A stretch of 5,163 bases of DNA. It comes from Undibacterium sp. (GTDB taxonomy: Bacteria; Pseudomonadota; Gammaproteobacteria; Burkholderiales; Burkholderiaceae_D). Positions 1 to 5,163 of the stretch are shown here, piece after piece; position 1 is the stretch's first letter; the number at the start of each line of letters is the position of its first letter. Under the pieces are notes generated by a model. That model searched no databases. It was not told where the DNA came from and worked only from the letters and a program-made list of their open reading frames with translations. A program made the position numbers and the translations under genes. Location of the stretch: positions 1-5,163 of the forward strand of contig JAIELM010000492.1 of NCBI GenBank assembly GCA_019752975.1, in the 5' to 3' direction.

Positions 1-786
1 GACGACAGACAAATCACCGTGCATTTTACACAGACACCAAAGCGTATCGTCAGTGTCTTGCCATCGCTCACAGAGTCTGTTTGTGCTTTGGGACATTGTC
101 AGCGTTTGGTGGGGGTTGACCGCTATTCTAATTTTCCGGCGAGTGTGCGCGCTTTGCCTCAGGTTGGTGGCAGTCTCGATCCTGGCATAGAGGCGATTGC
201 AGCCTTAAAACCTGACGTGGTGCTCATGTCGACCTCGACTCGTGCGGCAGAACGACTGCAAGCTTTAGGCATTAAAGTGCTAGCGATGAACCCAGATAGT
301 CAAGCTGACGTGCATCGTATTTTGCTCAAATTAGGACAATTGCTGGAAGTGACCGAGGTCGAGCGCATCTGGAGTGAGATGGACAATGGCATTATCGCCG
401 CGGCTAAAAATCTCCCTGCTTCAGTCAAGACGCTGCGGGTGTACTTTGAAGTAAGTAATGCGCCATATGCCGCCGGAGAGAGTAGTTTTATCGGAGAGAC
501 TTTGGCGCGACTTGGTGCTGGCAATATCGTGCCAGCCAGTTTAGGGCCCTTCCCCAAATTAAATCCAGAATTCATAGTTCGAGCAAATCCTGACTTGATC
601 ATGGTGAGCGAGCGCGGCTTTGCGTCTTTACCTACTCGCCCCGGTTGGGCAAATATTCGGGCCCTACGTGAAAACCGTGTCTGCGTGTATACAGCAGCGG
701 AATCTGATGTATTGGTGCGCCCAGGGCCTAGGATGGCAGAAGCTGCTGCGATCATGGCGGCATGTTTAAAGAGTAAAGCACCATGA
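1..786 (+). CDS. btuF: BtuF-like periplasmic cobalamin-binding protein (5' partial)
   Basis: This is the substrate-binding protein of the vitamin B12 ABC importer; it captures corrinoid in the periplasm and delivers it to BtuC. The reading frame is open to the left edge, giving 261 visible residues. A GTG at 19 could serve as a start, but the residues before it (DDRQIT, then VHF) match the first strand of the mature domain in this family. Starting at 19 would also remove any signal peptide, so the true start lies upstream. Visible family features (numbered from base 1) are PKRIVSVLPSLTES at about 13-26, VGVDRYSNFP at 37-46, IEAIAALKPDVVLMS at 63-77 and the C-terminal RPGPRMAEAA at about 240-249. 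The glutamate in GIEAI (residue 64) aligns with E. coli BtuF Glu72, which pairs with BtuC arginines. Its stop overlaps the btuC start by ATGA, so the two are probably co-translated. Related siderophore-binding proteins share the fold, but the B12 gene context settles the assignment. Confidence 0.93.
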   Translation, partial: DDRQITVHFTQTPKRIVSVLPSLTESVCALGHCQRLVGVDRYSNFPASVRALPQVGGSLDPGIEAIAALKPDVVLMSTSTRAAERLQALGIKVLAMNPDSQADVHRILLKLGQLLEVTEVERIWSEMDNGIIAAAKNLPASVKTLRVYFEVSNAPYAAGESSFIGETLARLGAGNIVPASLGPFPKLNPEFIVRANPDLIMVSERGFASLPTRPGWANIRALRENRVCVYTAAESDVLVRPGPRMAEAAAIMAACLKSKAP

Positions 787-1874
787 CCAGCAGCGGAAGT
801 AAGGCGATGAAGTCAGGCTTTGATAGTGTCACCCAAGTTGAACTAAATTCGAACGTTGATACAAATAATGTGCCGCTCCAGCGCAGCAAAATACTGCTCA
901 TCTTAGTTGGCATGATTTTGCTCGGTGTGATTTTGATTGTATTGGGACTTGGTGTTGGCAGTAATGGTTGGGAGAGCTTGCAAACCATGTGGCAACAATC
1001 ACTAACAATGCAAATTGTCTGGGATATCCGCTTGCCACGCACCTTAGGAGCATGGGCGGCGGGCGTTTTACTCGGGATATCAGGTGCGGTCGCGCAAGGT
1101 TTATTTCGTAATCCACTAGCAGATCCGTATTTGTTAGGGAGTGCTTCTGGTGCTGCGCTTGGGGTAGCAACTGCCTTAGTGACTTTTGGTGGCTCTCCTT
1201 TCGCTACTACTTGGATAGTGCGTATGGGTCTCACTGGTGCGGCTTTTTGTGGCGCGGTGTTAGCGGTATTTTTAACCCTACTTCTGGCACGTGGGGTGCG
1301 ACACACTTTGCGCTTATTGTTAGCTGGCGTCATTGTCGGCGTAGTGTTAGGTGCAATTGGATCATTAGTTATGATGATGCGACCCGATATTATCCAATCC
1401 ATGCAGGCATTTATGTTAGGTAGCACTGGCTATGTAGGTTGGTCTAGCTGTGGCTTGATGTTACTGGTGAGTTTGATTTGTCTGGTAACTAGTCTTGCTT
1501 TGAGTCAGGTGCTCGATGGCTTGTCGCTTGGTGAAGCAACTGCGAGCAGTTTAGGTCTAGCTTTACCGCAAATGCGAATCGCCTTGGTGCTCATCGTTGC
1601 CTTGAGTGCAGGAACGGCGGTGGCACAGACAGGATTGATCGTGTTTGTAGGACTAGCAGCACCGCATTTGGTGCGTTCGATGGTAAAAACGACCCACGCC
1701 GGTTTGATTACTTTGTCTAGTCTGGCAGGTGGTGTCTTGCTAAGTTGCGCCGATATTCTTAGTCGTTGGATCATCGCACCACAAGAGCTGCCAGTTGGGG
1801 TAGTAACAGCAATTTTAGGTGGCGCTTATTTGCTGTATTTAATGCATAGGCAGCGTCCAGTGGAGATAGATTGA
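783..1874 (+). CDS. btuC: BtuC-like cobalamin ABC transporter permease
   Basis: This inner-membrane permease of the FecCD/BtuC family works as a dimer with BtuD to pass corrinoid from BtuF into the cytoplasm. The 363 residues start with a polar stretch of about 35 residues, followed by about ten hydrophobic segments, with clear ones near 37-59, 87-106, 117-137, 148-169, 177-198, 221-243, 265-283, 306-323 and 338-354. Family motifs are DIRLPR at 81-86, a GISGAVAQGLFRNPLADPYL stretch at 98-117, GLIVFVGLAAPHLVR at 284-298 and ELPVGVVTAILGG at 335-347. The segment LDGLSLGEATASSLGL at 244-259 corresponds to the cytoplasmic coupling loop that contacts the ATPase. The ATG at 783 overlaps the btuF stop (ATGA) but has only a weak ribosome-binding site. 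An in-frame ATG at 807 (residue 9) is preceded by GGAAG at 795-799, 7 bases away, and is a realistic alternative start. Loss of eight polar residues would not affect the fold. Confidence 0.95.
   Translation: MTSSGSKAMKSGFDSVTQVELNSNVDTNNVPLQRSKILLILVGMILLGVILIVLGLGVGSNGWESLQTMWQQSLTMQIVWDIRLPRTLGAWAAGVLLGISGAVAQGLFRNPLADPYLLGSASGAALGVATALVTFGGSPFATTWIVRMGLTGAAFCGAVLAVFLTLLLARGVRHTLRLLLAGVIVGVVLGAIGSLVMMMRPDIIQSMQAFMLGSTGYVGWSSCGLMLLVSLICLVTSLALSQVLDGLSLGEATASSLGLALPQMRIALVLIVALSAGTAVAQTGLIVFVGLAAPHLVRSMVKTTHAGLITLSSLAGGVLLSCADILSRWIIAPQELPVGVVTAILGGAYLLYLMHRQRPVEID
1862..1865 (+). promoter_or_regulatory. Ribosome-binding site of btuD
   Basis: GGAG ends 8 bases before the ATG at 1874. This spacing favours that ATG over the TTG at 1871 as the btuD start. 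It lies within the last codons of btuC, as expected for translational coupling. Confidence 0.6.
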
Positions 1875-2662
1875 TGACGACCGCCAAATTGGTTTTAAAG
1901 AGAGCGTTCGCCATTCAGGCGCAGCAGCTAACGGCACAGTTAGCGGGAAGCAGAATACTGCATGATGTGTGTTTACAGATTCCGCATGGGGCTTGGACTA
2001 GCATAGTCGGGCCAAACGGCGCCGGTAAATCGAGTCTATTAAAAGCCTTGGCGGGGCTGTTGGCGTGCGAAGGAACGGTGCAGTTGTTGGGTCAACCCAC
2101 GCTGAAAATGTCGCGTCGAGACAAAGCACGTTGCTTGTCCTGGTTAGGTCAAAGTCAAAGCGTGGCGGAGGATATGCGGGTTTGGGATTTGGTTATGCTA
2201 GGACGGTTACCACATCAAGCATGGCTTGCCGCACCAAGTCCAGCGGATCATGCGGCAGTCGAACAGGCTTTGCGCGACACGCAGGCCTGGCAATGGCGCG
2301 ACCGCAGCCTAGGGCAATTATCCGGTGGTGAACGGCAAAGAGTTTTATTAGCGCGGGCATTAGCGGTACATGCTGAAATTTTGCTGCTAGACGAACCCTT
2401 AGCCAATCTCGATCCACCGCATCAAGCTGATTGGATGATTTTGGTCAAACAACTAGTGGCTCAGGGAAAAACCGTAATCAGCGTTTTACATGAAATTTCC
2501 ATTGCCTTGCAAGCTGACTATTTACTGATCATGCGGCAAGGGCAGCTAAACCATCAGGGTGCTTGCGATGACCCTACCAGTCATCAGGCTTTACGCGCAG
2601 TTTTTGATCAACGCATTACTATCCATTCGATACAGGGACAATTGGTAGCATTGCCACAATAG
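1874..2662 (+). CDS. btuD: BtuD-like cobalamin ABC transporter ATPase
   Basis: This is the cytoplasmic ATP-binding subunit that powers BtuFC-mediated corrinoid import. The 262 residues carry every catalytic ABC motif in order: Walker A GPNGAGKS at 46-53, a Q-loop region GQSQ near 92-95, signature LSGGE at 149-153, Walker B ILLLDEP at 169-175, D-loop ANLD at 177-180 and the switch histidine in VLHE at 206. It therefore looks fully active, and its length is normal for the family. The ATG at 1874 shares one base with the btuC stop (TGATG) and has a well-placed GGAG upstream; a TTG one codon earlier (1871) is less likely. Siderophore importer ATPases (FecE/FhuC) are close relatives, so the corrinoid assignment rests mainly on the btuF-btuC-btuD order and the cobalamin genes downstream. 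About 110 bases of apparently non-coding DNA follow its stop, a break in an otherwise overlapping gene chain. Confidence 0.94.
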   Translation: MTTAKLVLKRAFAIQAQQLTAQLAGSRILHDVCLQIPHGAWTSIVGPNGAGKSSLLKALAGLLACEGTVQLLGQPTLKMSRRDKARCLSWLGQSQSVAEDMRVWDLVMLGRLPHQAWLAAPSPADHAAVEQALRDTQAWQWRDRSLGQLSGGERQRVLLARALAVHAEILLLDEPLANLDPPHQADWMILVKQLVAQGKTVISVLHEISIALQADYLLIMRQGQLNHQGACDDPTSHQALRAVFDQRITIHSIQGQLVALPQ

Positions 2663-2748
2663 CTGAACACAAAAGCTGGACACGATAATTAGACAAAATC
2701 AGCGCAGTGAATCAGTGAAATTGGCATCCGAATTTTATCATCGGACTT

Positions 2749-2874
2749 TAGAGTACAGGACGGGGATTAAAGATGTACATAGAAACACCCACTGTGAAAA
2801 TTTCGAATGAAATGACGCTGGTGAAACATGCTGCACGCGCCGGGATTCCACTACAGCGCGGCATTGAGGTTTGA
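2749..2874 (+). pseudogene. cobO: Remnant of cobO/btuR (corrinoid adenosyltransferase), C-terminal end only
   Basis: This 3' stump appears to come from the ATP:cob(I)alamin/cob(I)yrinic acid a,c-diamide adenosyltransferase gene. The only possible protein is a 33-residue peptide from ATG 2773 to TGA 2872-2874. Its second half, NEMTLVKHAARAG then QRGIEV, matches the extreme C-terminus of CobO/BtuR proteins, which typically reads (T/S)E(M/L)xxVKHxxxAGxxAQxGI(E/D) before the stop. Just upstream in the same frame is TGRG (about 2755-2766), also found shortly before the C-terminus in CobO, though spaced one residue too far and preceded by an in-frame TAG at 2749. A full CobO of about 200 residues needs about 600 bases, and only about 210 separate btuD from cbiB, so the Walker A and catalytic core are gone. 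I recognise nothing in 2663-2748: a GATAAT at 2684-2689 lacks a -35 partner, and a 5-bp inverted repeat (2727-2731/2741-2745) lacks a T run. The homology is from memory of the family, not an alignment. Confidence 0.7.
2866..2869 (+). promoter_or_regulatory. Ribosome-binding site of cbiB, inside the cobO remnant
   Basis: GAGG lies within the last codons of the cobO remnant. It is only 1 base from the TTG at 2871 but 7 bases from the TTG at 2877, so it favours the second TTG as the working cbiB start. No ATG or GTG is available near the expected N-terminus. Confidence 0.5.
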
Positions 2875-3890
2875 GCTTGTATCTCGCCGAGAGCATCGCA
2901 CTCGCTATCGTCATCAGCTGGCTGATTGATCGCTATCTGGGTGAACCCAATGTGGCATGGCATCCCGTTGTCTGGATGGGACATTACTTGAATTACTGTG
3001 GTCAAGGAATTGCGCCAAAAGCGAGTGAGGCGGCGAACGAGGTGGCGAACGAGGTGGAGAACGAGGTGGCAAAGGACGAGACGGTCAAGATAAACATCCG
3101 TCACATTGCCAAGCAATTTTTGACTGGTGTTCTGGCGTGGTTGTTCGCTGCGATTTTATTGGCTTGGGGGGCGCTGCAATTACAACATATGATCGCGACA
3201 TTAGCTTGGTATTGGCAGGGAATTTTGTTAGGGGTCTTACTCAAACCTTTATTTAGTTGGCAGATGTTACGCGACGAAGTGGTGGCGGTTGAAACGGCAT
3301 TGCAAAATTCCTTGAACGCTGGTCGTGATCAGCTAGCGCGTTTGGTGAGTCGTGAAGTCAAGCAATTACAGGCGCATGAAGTACGTGAAAGTGCGATTGA
3401 AACATTAGCAGAAAATCTCAACGATTCGGTGATCTCGCCTATGTTTTGGTTTGTACTGGCAGGTTTACCCGGCGTCTTACTATATCGATTTGCAAATACC
3501 GCTGATGCGATGTGGGGATATCGGGGTGAACGTGGCGGACGGATATGGACTTGGGCAGGGAAATGGGCGGCACATGCCGATGATTTTTTGTCTTGGCCAG
3601 GCGCTCGATTTAGCGCACTCTTGATGTACTTAAGCCGAGCGCAATTTCCTGATTGTCGATTATGGCGAGAGGCGAAAAAAACTAGTTCACCCAACGGTGG
3701 CTGGCCTATGGGTGCGATGGCGTTGATTTTGAATATACGGCTATCAAAGTCAGGAGTTTACATTTTGAATGTCAACGGAACAGAAGTCGATCATACCCAC
3801 ATTGCCCTTGCGGTGGGTTTGTGTGAGAAGGCGATTTGGTGGTGGTTTGGAAGTGTTGGTTTATTTTTATTTGGAATTCATTGGATCTGA
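2871..3890 (+). CDS. cbiB: Adenosylcobinamide-phosphate synthase CbiB (CobD in Pseudomonas naming)
   Basis: This integral membrane enzyme condenses adenosylcobyric acid with aminopropanol (phosphate) to form adenosylcobinamide (phosphate), the substrate for nucleotide-loop assembly. From TTG 2871 it is 339 residues. Family signatures are DRYLGEPNVAWHPVVWMG at 20-37, GRDQLARLVSRE at 151-162, ESAIETLAENLNDSVISP at 173-190, NTADAMWGYRGERGG at 209-223 and SPNGGWPMGAMA at 273-284. Hydrophobic segments lie near 5-19, 82-104, 108-128, 189-205 and 323-338. The start must be TTG, either 2871 (overlapping the upstream stop as TTGA) or, better placed behind GAGG, 2877. Residues 53-68 are an acidic, low-complexity insert of four imperfect tetrapeptides (EAAN, EVAN, EVEN, EVAK) encoded by a 12-bp tandem repeat. 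The insert sits between the first conserved block and the second hydrophobic segment, so it should not disturb the catalytic motifs. The next gene starts 16 bases downstream. Confidence 0.94.
   Translation: MSLYLAESIALAIVISWLIDRYLGEPNVAWHPVVWMGHYLNYCGQGIAPKASEAANEVANEVENEVAKDETVKINIRHIAKQFLTGVLAWLFAAILLAWGALQLQHMIATLAWYWQGILLGVLLKPLFSWQMLRDEVVAVETALQNSLNAGRDQLARLVSREVKQLQAHEVRESAIETLAENLNDSVISPMFWFVLAGLPGVLLYRFANTADAMWGYRGERGGRIWTWAGKWAAHADDFLSWPGARFSALLMYLSRAQFPDCRLWREAKKTSSPNGGWPMGAMALILNIRLSKSGVYILNVNGTEVDHTHIALAVGLCEKAIWWWFGSVGLFLFGIHWI
3027..3074 (+). repeat. Four-copy 12-bp in-frame tandem repeat within cbiB
   Basis: There are four consecutive 12-base units: GAGGCGGCGAAC (3027-3038), GAGGTGGCGAAC (3039-3050), GAGGTGGAGAAC (3051-3062) and GAGGTGGCAAAG (3063-3074). 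Neighbouring units differ by one to three bases. A partial GACGAG follows at 3075-3080. The unit is a multiple of three, so copy changes keep the reading frame; each unit adds a four-residue E-(A/V)-(A/E)-(N/K) segment to a loop of CbiB. Confidence 0.93.
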
Positions 3891-3906
3891 AATTTTCTGA
3901 CAAGCG

Positions 3907-4986
3907 ATGACTATGTTAAATGTAAAAGGTATGCCAACGCAGCCCCCTTCATCAGTATTACGGATACACGGTGGAACCGATACGCTAGGCAAGCCAAGCT
4001 ACGATTTTTCTACCAATAGTAATGCGCTCGGCCCATGTCCCGAAGTGTTAACCCAAATTTGCTTAAGCGATTGTTCAAGTTATCCAGATCCCGACTACCA
4101 CAGCTTACGTACGACCTTGGCGGTATGGCATGGCGTTTCACCACAGCGAATTTTATTTGCTGCTAGCGCGAGCGAATTCATCTTTCGCATTTCTTCGTTG
4201 ATTGGAAAAAATACAGCCGCTACCCAAATGACGCAGGCCAAGAAAACTGTTTGGGTGCCTCCGCATAGTTATGGCGATTATGCATTAGCTGCGCGCATGG
4301 CTGACTTGGAAATTCTTGAGGAAAGTGATTCTGCCGATTTAATCTGGGCTTGTGAGCCGAGTAGTCCATTAGGACAAAACCAAATAGGATTGGCGAGCAC
4401 ACTTGCATCTTTGTCTGGGTCACAGCAGCTAGTCCTCGATTGCGCTTACCAAGCCTTGCGTTTGTCAGGACATGCAAGTTTGAGTGCGCAACAACGTGAT
4501 GTATGCTGGCAGTTGTTCACCCCGAATAAGGCGTTGGGACTCACAGGAATCCGCGGCGCTTATGTGATTGCCCCTTTGCACGCCGAACACTGGCAACAAC
4601 AATTGGAACAAATGGCGGCATCCTGGCCTTTAGGTAGCCACGCAGTCACTATGCTAAACGCATGGGTCACAGCATCAGTACAAGATTGGTTGGCCAACAG
4701 TCTGCTAATTTTACGCGAATGGAAACAAAGACAGATTGAACTATGTATGAATCTAGGATGGCAAGTGAAACCTAGCGATACAAATTTTTTTTGCGTCACG
4801 CCAACGCTCACAATCCAAGACCACTGTGTCGACTTTTTGCGTGCCATGCGAGCGCAAGGAATTAAATTGCGGGATGCAGGCTCTTTTGGTTTGGATGATT
4901 GTTTTCGTCTACGCGTTCTATCACCACCGATGCAAGATGCTTTTTATCATGCAGTAAAACAGTATTCCCCTCATTATCAATCGTAA
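3907..4986 (+). CDS. cobD: Threonine-phosphate decarboxylase-like PLP enzyme (CobD of Salmonella, CobC of Pseudomonas)
   Basis: This fold-type I PLP enzyme should convert L-threonine O-3-phosphate to (R)-1-amino-2-propanol O-2-phosphate, the linker that CbiB joins to cobyric acid. Its 359 residues are a normal length. Visible family features are HGGTD at 21-25, DFSTNSNALGP at 33-43, YPDPDYHSLRTTL at 59-71 (YPDADY in Salmonella CobD), the PLP-nitrogen aspartate in LDCAYQ at 178, the Schiff-base lysine in TPNKALGLTGIRGAY at 208, and the substrate-carboxylate arginine region FRLRVL at 333-338. The usual NPNNPTG-type loop reads CEPSSPLG at 149-156, so the asparagine that contacts the PLP oxygen is serine 153. 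This could be a lineage-specific variant or altered chemistry. ATG 3907 has a weak ribosome-binding site; ATG 3913 is an in-frame alternative. A run of eight T (4785-4792) lies inside the gene. Its place between cbiB and cobT supports the cobalamin role; a generic aminotransferase such as a HisC relative is less likely. Confidence 0.85.
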   Translation: MTMLNVKGMPTQPPSSVLRIHGGTDTLGKPSYDFSTNSNALGPCPEVLTQICLSDCSSYPDPDYHSLRTTLAVWHGVSPQRILFAASASEFIFRISSLIGKNTAATQMTQAKKTVWVPPHSYGDYALAARMADLEILEESDSADLIWACEPSSPLGQNQIGLASTLASLSGSQQLVLDCAYQALRLSGHASLSAQQRDVCWQLFTPNKALGLTGIRGAYVIAPLHAEHWQQQLEQMAASWPLGSHAVTMLNAWVTASVQDWLANSLLILREWKQRQIELCMNLGWQVKPSDTNFFCVTPTLTIQDHCVDFLRAMRAQGIKLRDAGSFGLDDCFRLRVLSPPMQDAFYHAVKQYSPHYQS

Positions 4987-4998
4987 TTTCACTTACGA
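4981..4998 (+). repeat. Perfect 6-bp inverted repeat spanning the cobD stop codon
   Basis: TCGTAA (4981-4986) and TTACGA (4993-4998) are perfect reverse complements around a 6-base spacer, and the left arm contains the TAA stop. The stem is AT-rich and no T run follows, so it is not a convincing intrinsic terminator. The remaining bases up to 5023 show no recognisable signal. Confidence 0.45.
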
Positions 4999-5023
4999 GC
5001 ACTTCGCATTTTGATGATCAACG

Positions 5024-5029
5024 AAAGGA
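5024..5029 (+). promoter_or_regulatory. Ribosome-binding site of cobT
   Basis: AAAGGA lies 4 bases (or slightly more, depending on alignment) before ATG 5034. It supports that start over the in-frame ATG at 5064, which has no comparable purine-rich sequence in front of it. Confidence 0.55.
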
Positions 5030-5033
5030 AGAT

Positions 5034-5163
5034 ATGAACGCAGGCTATGAATCATGGTACGACATGGATGATCTAAATAATCCAGAATTGTTGGCACGTT
5101 TACAGCACAAGATCAATAATAAAACCAAGCCACTTGGTTCTTTAGGTCGCATAGAACAACTTG
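5034..5163 (+). CDS. cobT: CobT, nicotinate-nucleotide--dimethylbenzimidazole phosphoribosyltransferase (3' partial)
   Basis: CobT transfers phosphoribose from nicotinate mononucleotide to 5,6-dimethylbenzimidazole, giving alpha-ribazole 5'-phosphate for the lower ligand of cobalamin. Only the first 43 codons are present. They contain the diagnostic N-terminal motif of the family, LQHKINNKTKPLGSLGRIEQL at about residues 23-43, equivalent to the KPxGSLGRLE segment of E. coli CobT. The active-site glutamate and the rest of the fold lie beyond the right edge. It starts 47 bases after the cobD stop with a reasonable AAAGGA ribosome-binding site, so it probably belongs to the same transcript, although a promoter in this short gap cannot be excluded. 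Confidence 0.92.
   Translation, partial: MNAGYESWYDMDDLNNPELLARLQHKINNKTKPLGSLGRIEQL

Noticed and set aside
300..755. Minus-strand open frame (151 codons) opposite btuF
   Set aside because: The plus strand encodes clear BtuF motifs throughout; the antisense product has no recognisable domain or supporting context.
19..786. GTG at 19 as the true start of btuF
   Set aside because: The frame is open upstream to the edge and the preceding DDRQIT residues fit the start of the mature binding-protein domain. A start here would leave no signal peptide for a periplasmic protein.
752..1426. Long minus-strand open frame (224 codons) opposite btuC
   Set aside because: It lies wholly opposite strongly conserved btuC coding sequence, resembles no protein family I know, and is rich in Pro, Thr, Ala and Lys, typical of an antisense shadow.
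2651..2689. Sigma-70 promoter ahead of cbiB
   Set aside because: TTGCCA (2651-2656) and GATAAT (2684-2689) resemble the two boxes, but they are 27 bases apart, far from the usual 16-18. TTGGCA at 2721 has no good -10 box at proper distance.
2727..2745. Intrinsic terminator after btuD
   Set aside because: The TCCGA/TCGGA arms give only a 5-bp stem with a 9-base AT-rich loop, and no T run follows.
2663..2870. Cobalamin riboswitch between btuD and cbiB
   Set aside because: A CCCACTGTGA stretch near 2787 faintly recalls the riboswitch core, but there is no B12-box sequence resembling GCCAGGAGACCTGCC and the segment is too short and partly explained by the cobO remnant.

Overview
The window is a tightly packed, single-strand (+) cobalamin (vitamin B12) cluster that continues past both edges. 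Base composition is near 50% GC by eye. The gene order and protein flavour suggest a betaproteobacterium, perhaps near Oxalobacteraceae/Undibacterium; this is an inference from recognition, not a search result.

Layout. 1-786: 3' part of btuF, the periplasmic corrinoid-binding protein, with its start and signal peptide off the left edge. 783-1874: btuC, the permease, overlapping btuF by ATGA. 1874-2662: btuD, the ATPase, overlapping btuC by one base. 2663-2871: the only real break. It holds no intact gene, but its 3' half encodes a short peptide that looks like the C-terminal end of CobO/BtuR, the corrinoid adenosyltransferase. I read this as the stump of a deleted cobO gene. 2871-3890: cbiB, adenosylcobinamide-phosphate synthase, with a TTG start overlapping the stump's stop codon and a 12-bp in-frame tandem repeat near its 5' end. 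3907-4986: a CobD/CobC-type threonine-phosphate decarboxylase-like PLP enzyme with unusual cofactor-pocket residues. 5034 to the right edge: the first 43 codons of cobT.

How they work together. BtuF captures corrinoid in the periplasm and BtuC2D2 imports it. The CobD-like enzyme supplies aminopropanol phosphate, CbiB attaches it to adenosylcobyric acid, and CobT makes alpha-ribazole phosphate, the lower-ligand precursor. The set fits corrinoid salvage or the late nucleotide-loop steps. The adenosyltransferase step expected between btuD and cbiB seems to be lost here and would have to come from a gene elsewhere.

I found no new system. The points most worth a second look are the cobO stump and its possible retained role in translating cbiB, the minisatellite-like repeat in cbiB, and the altered PLP-site motif of the CobD-like enzyme. 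I saw no RNA gene, mobile element, CRISPR array or cobalamin riboswitch.
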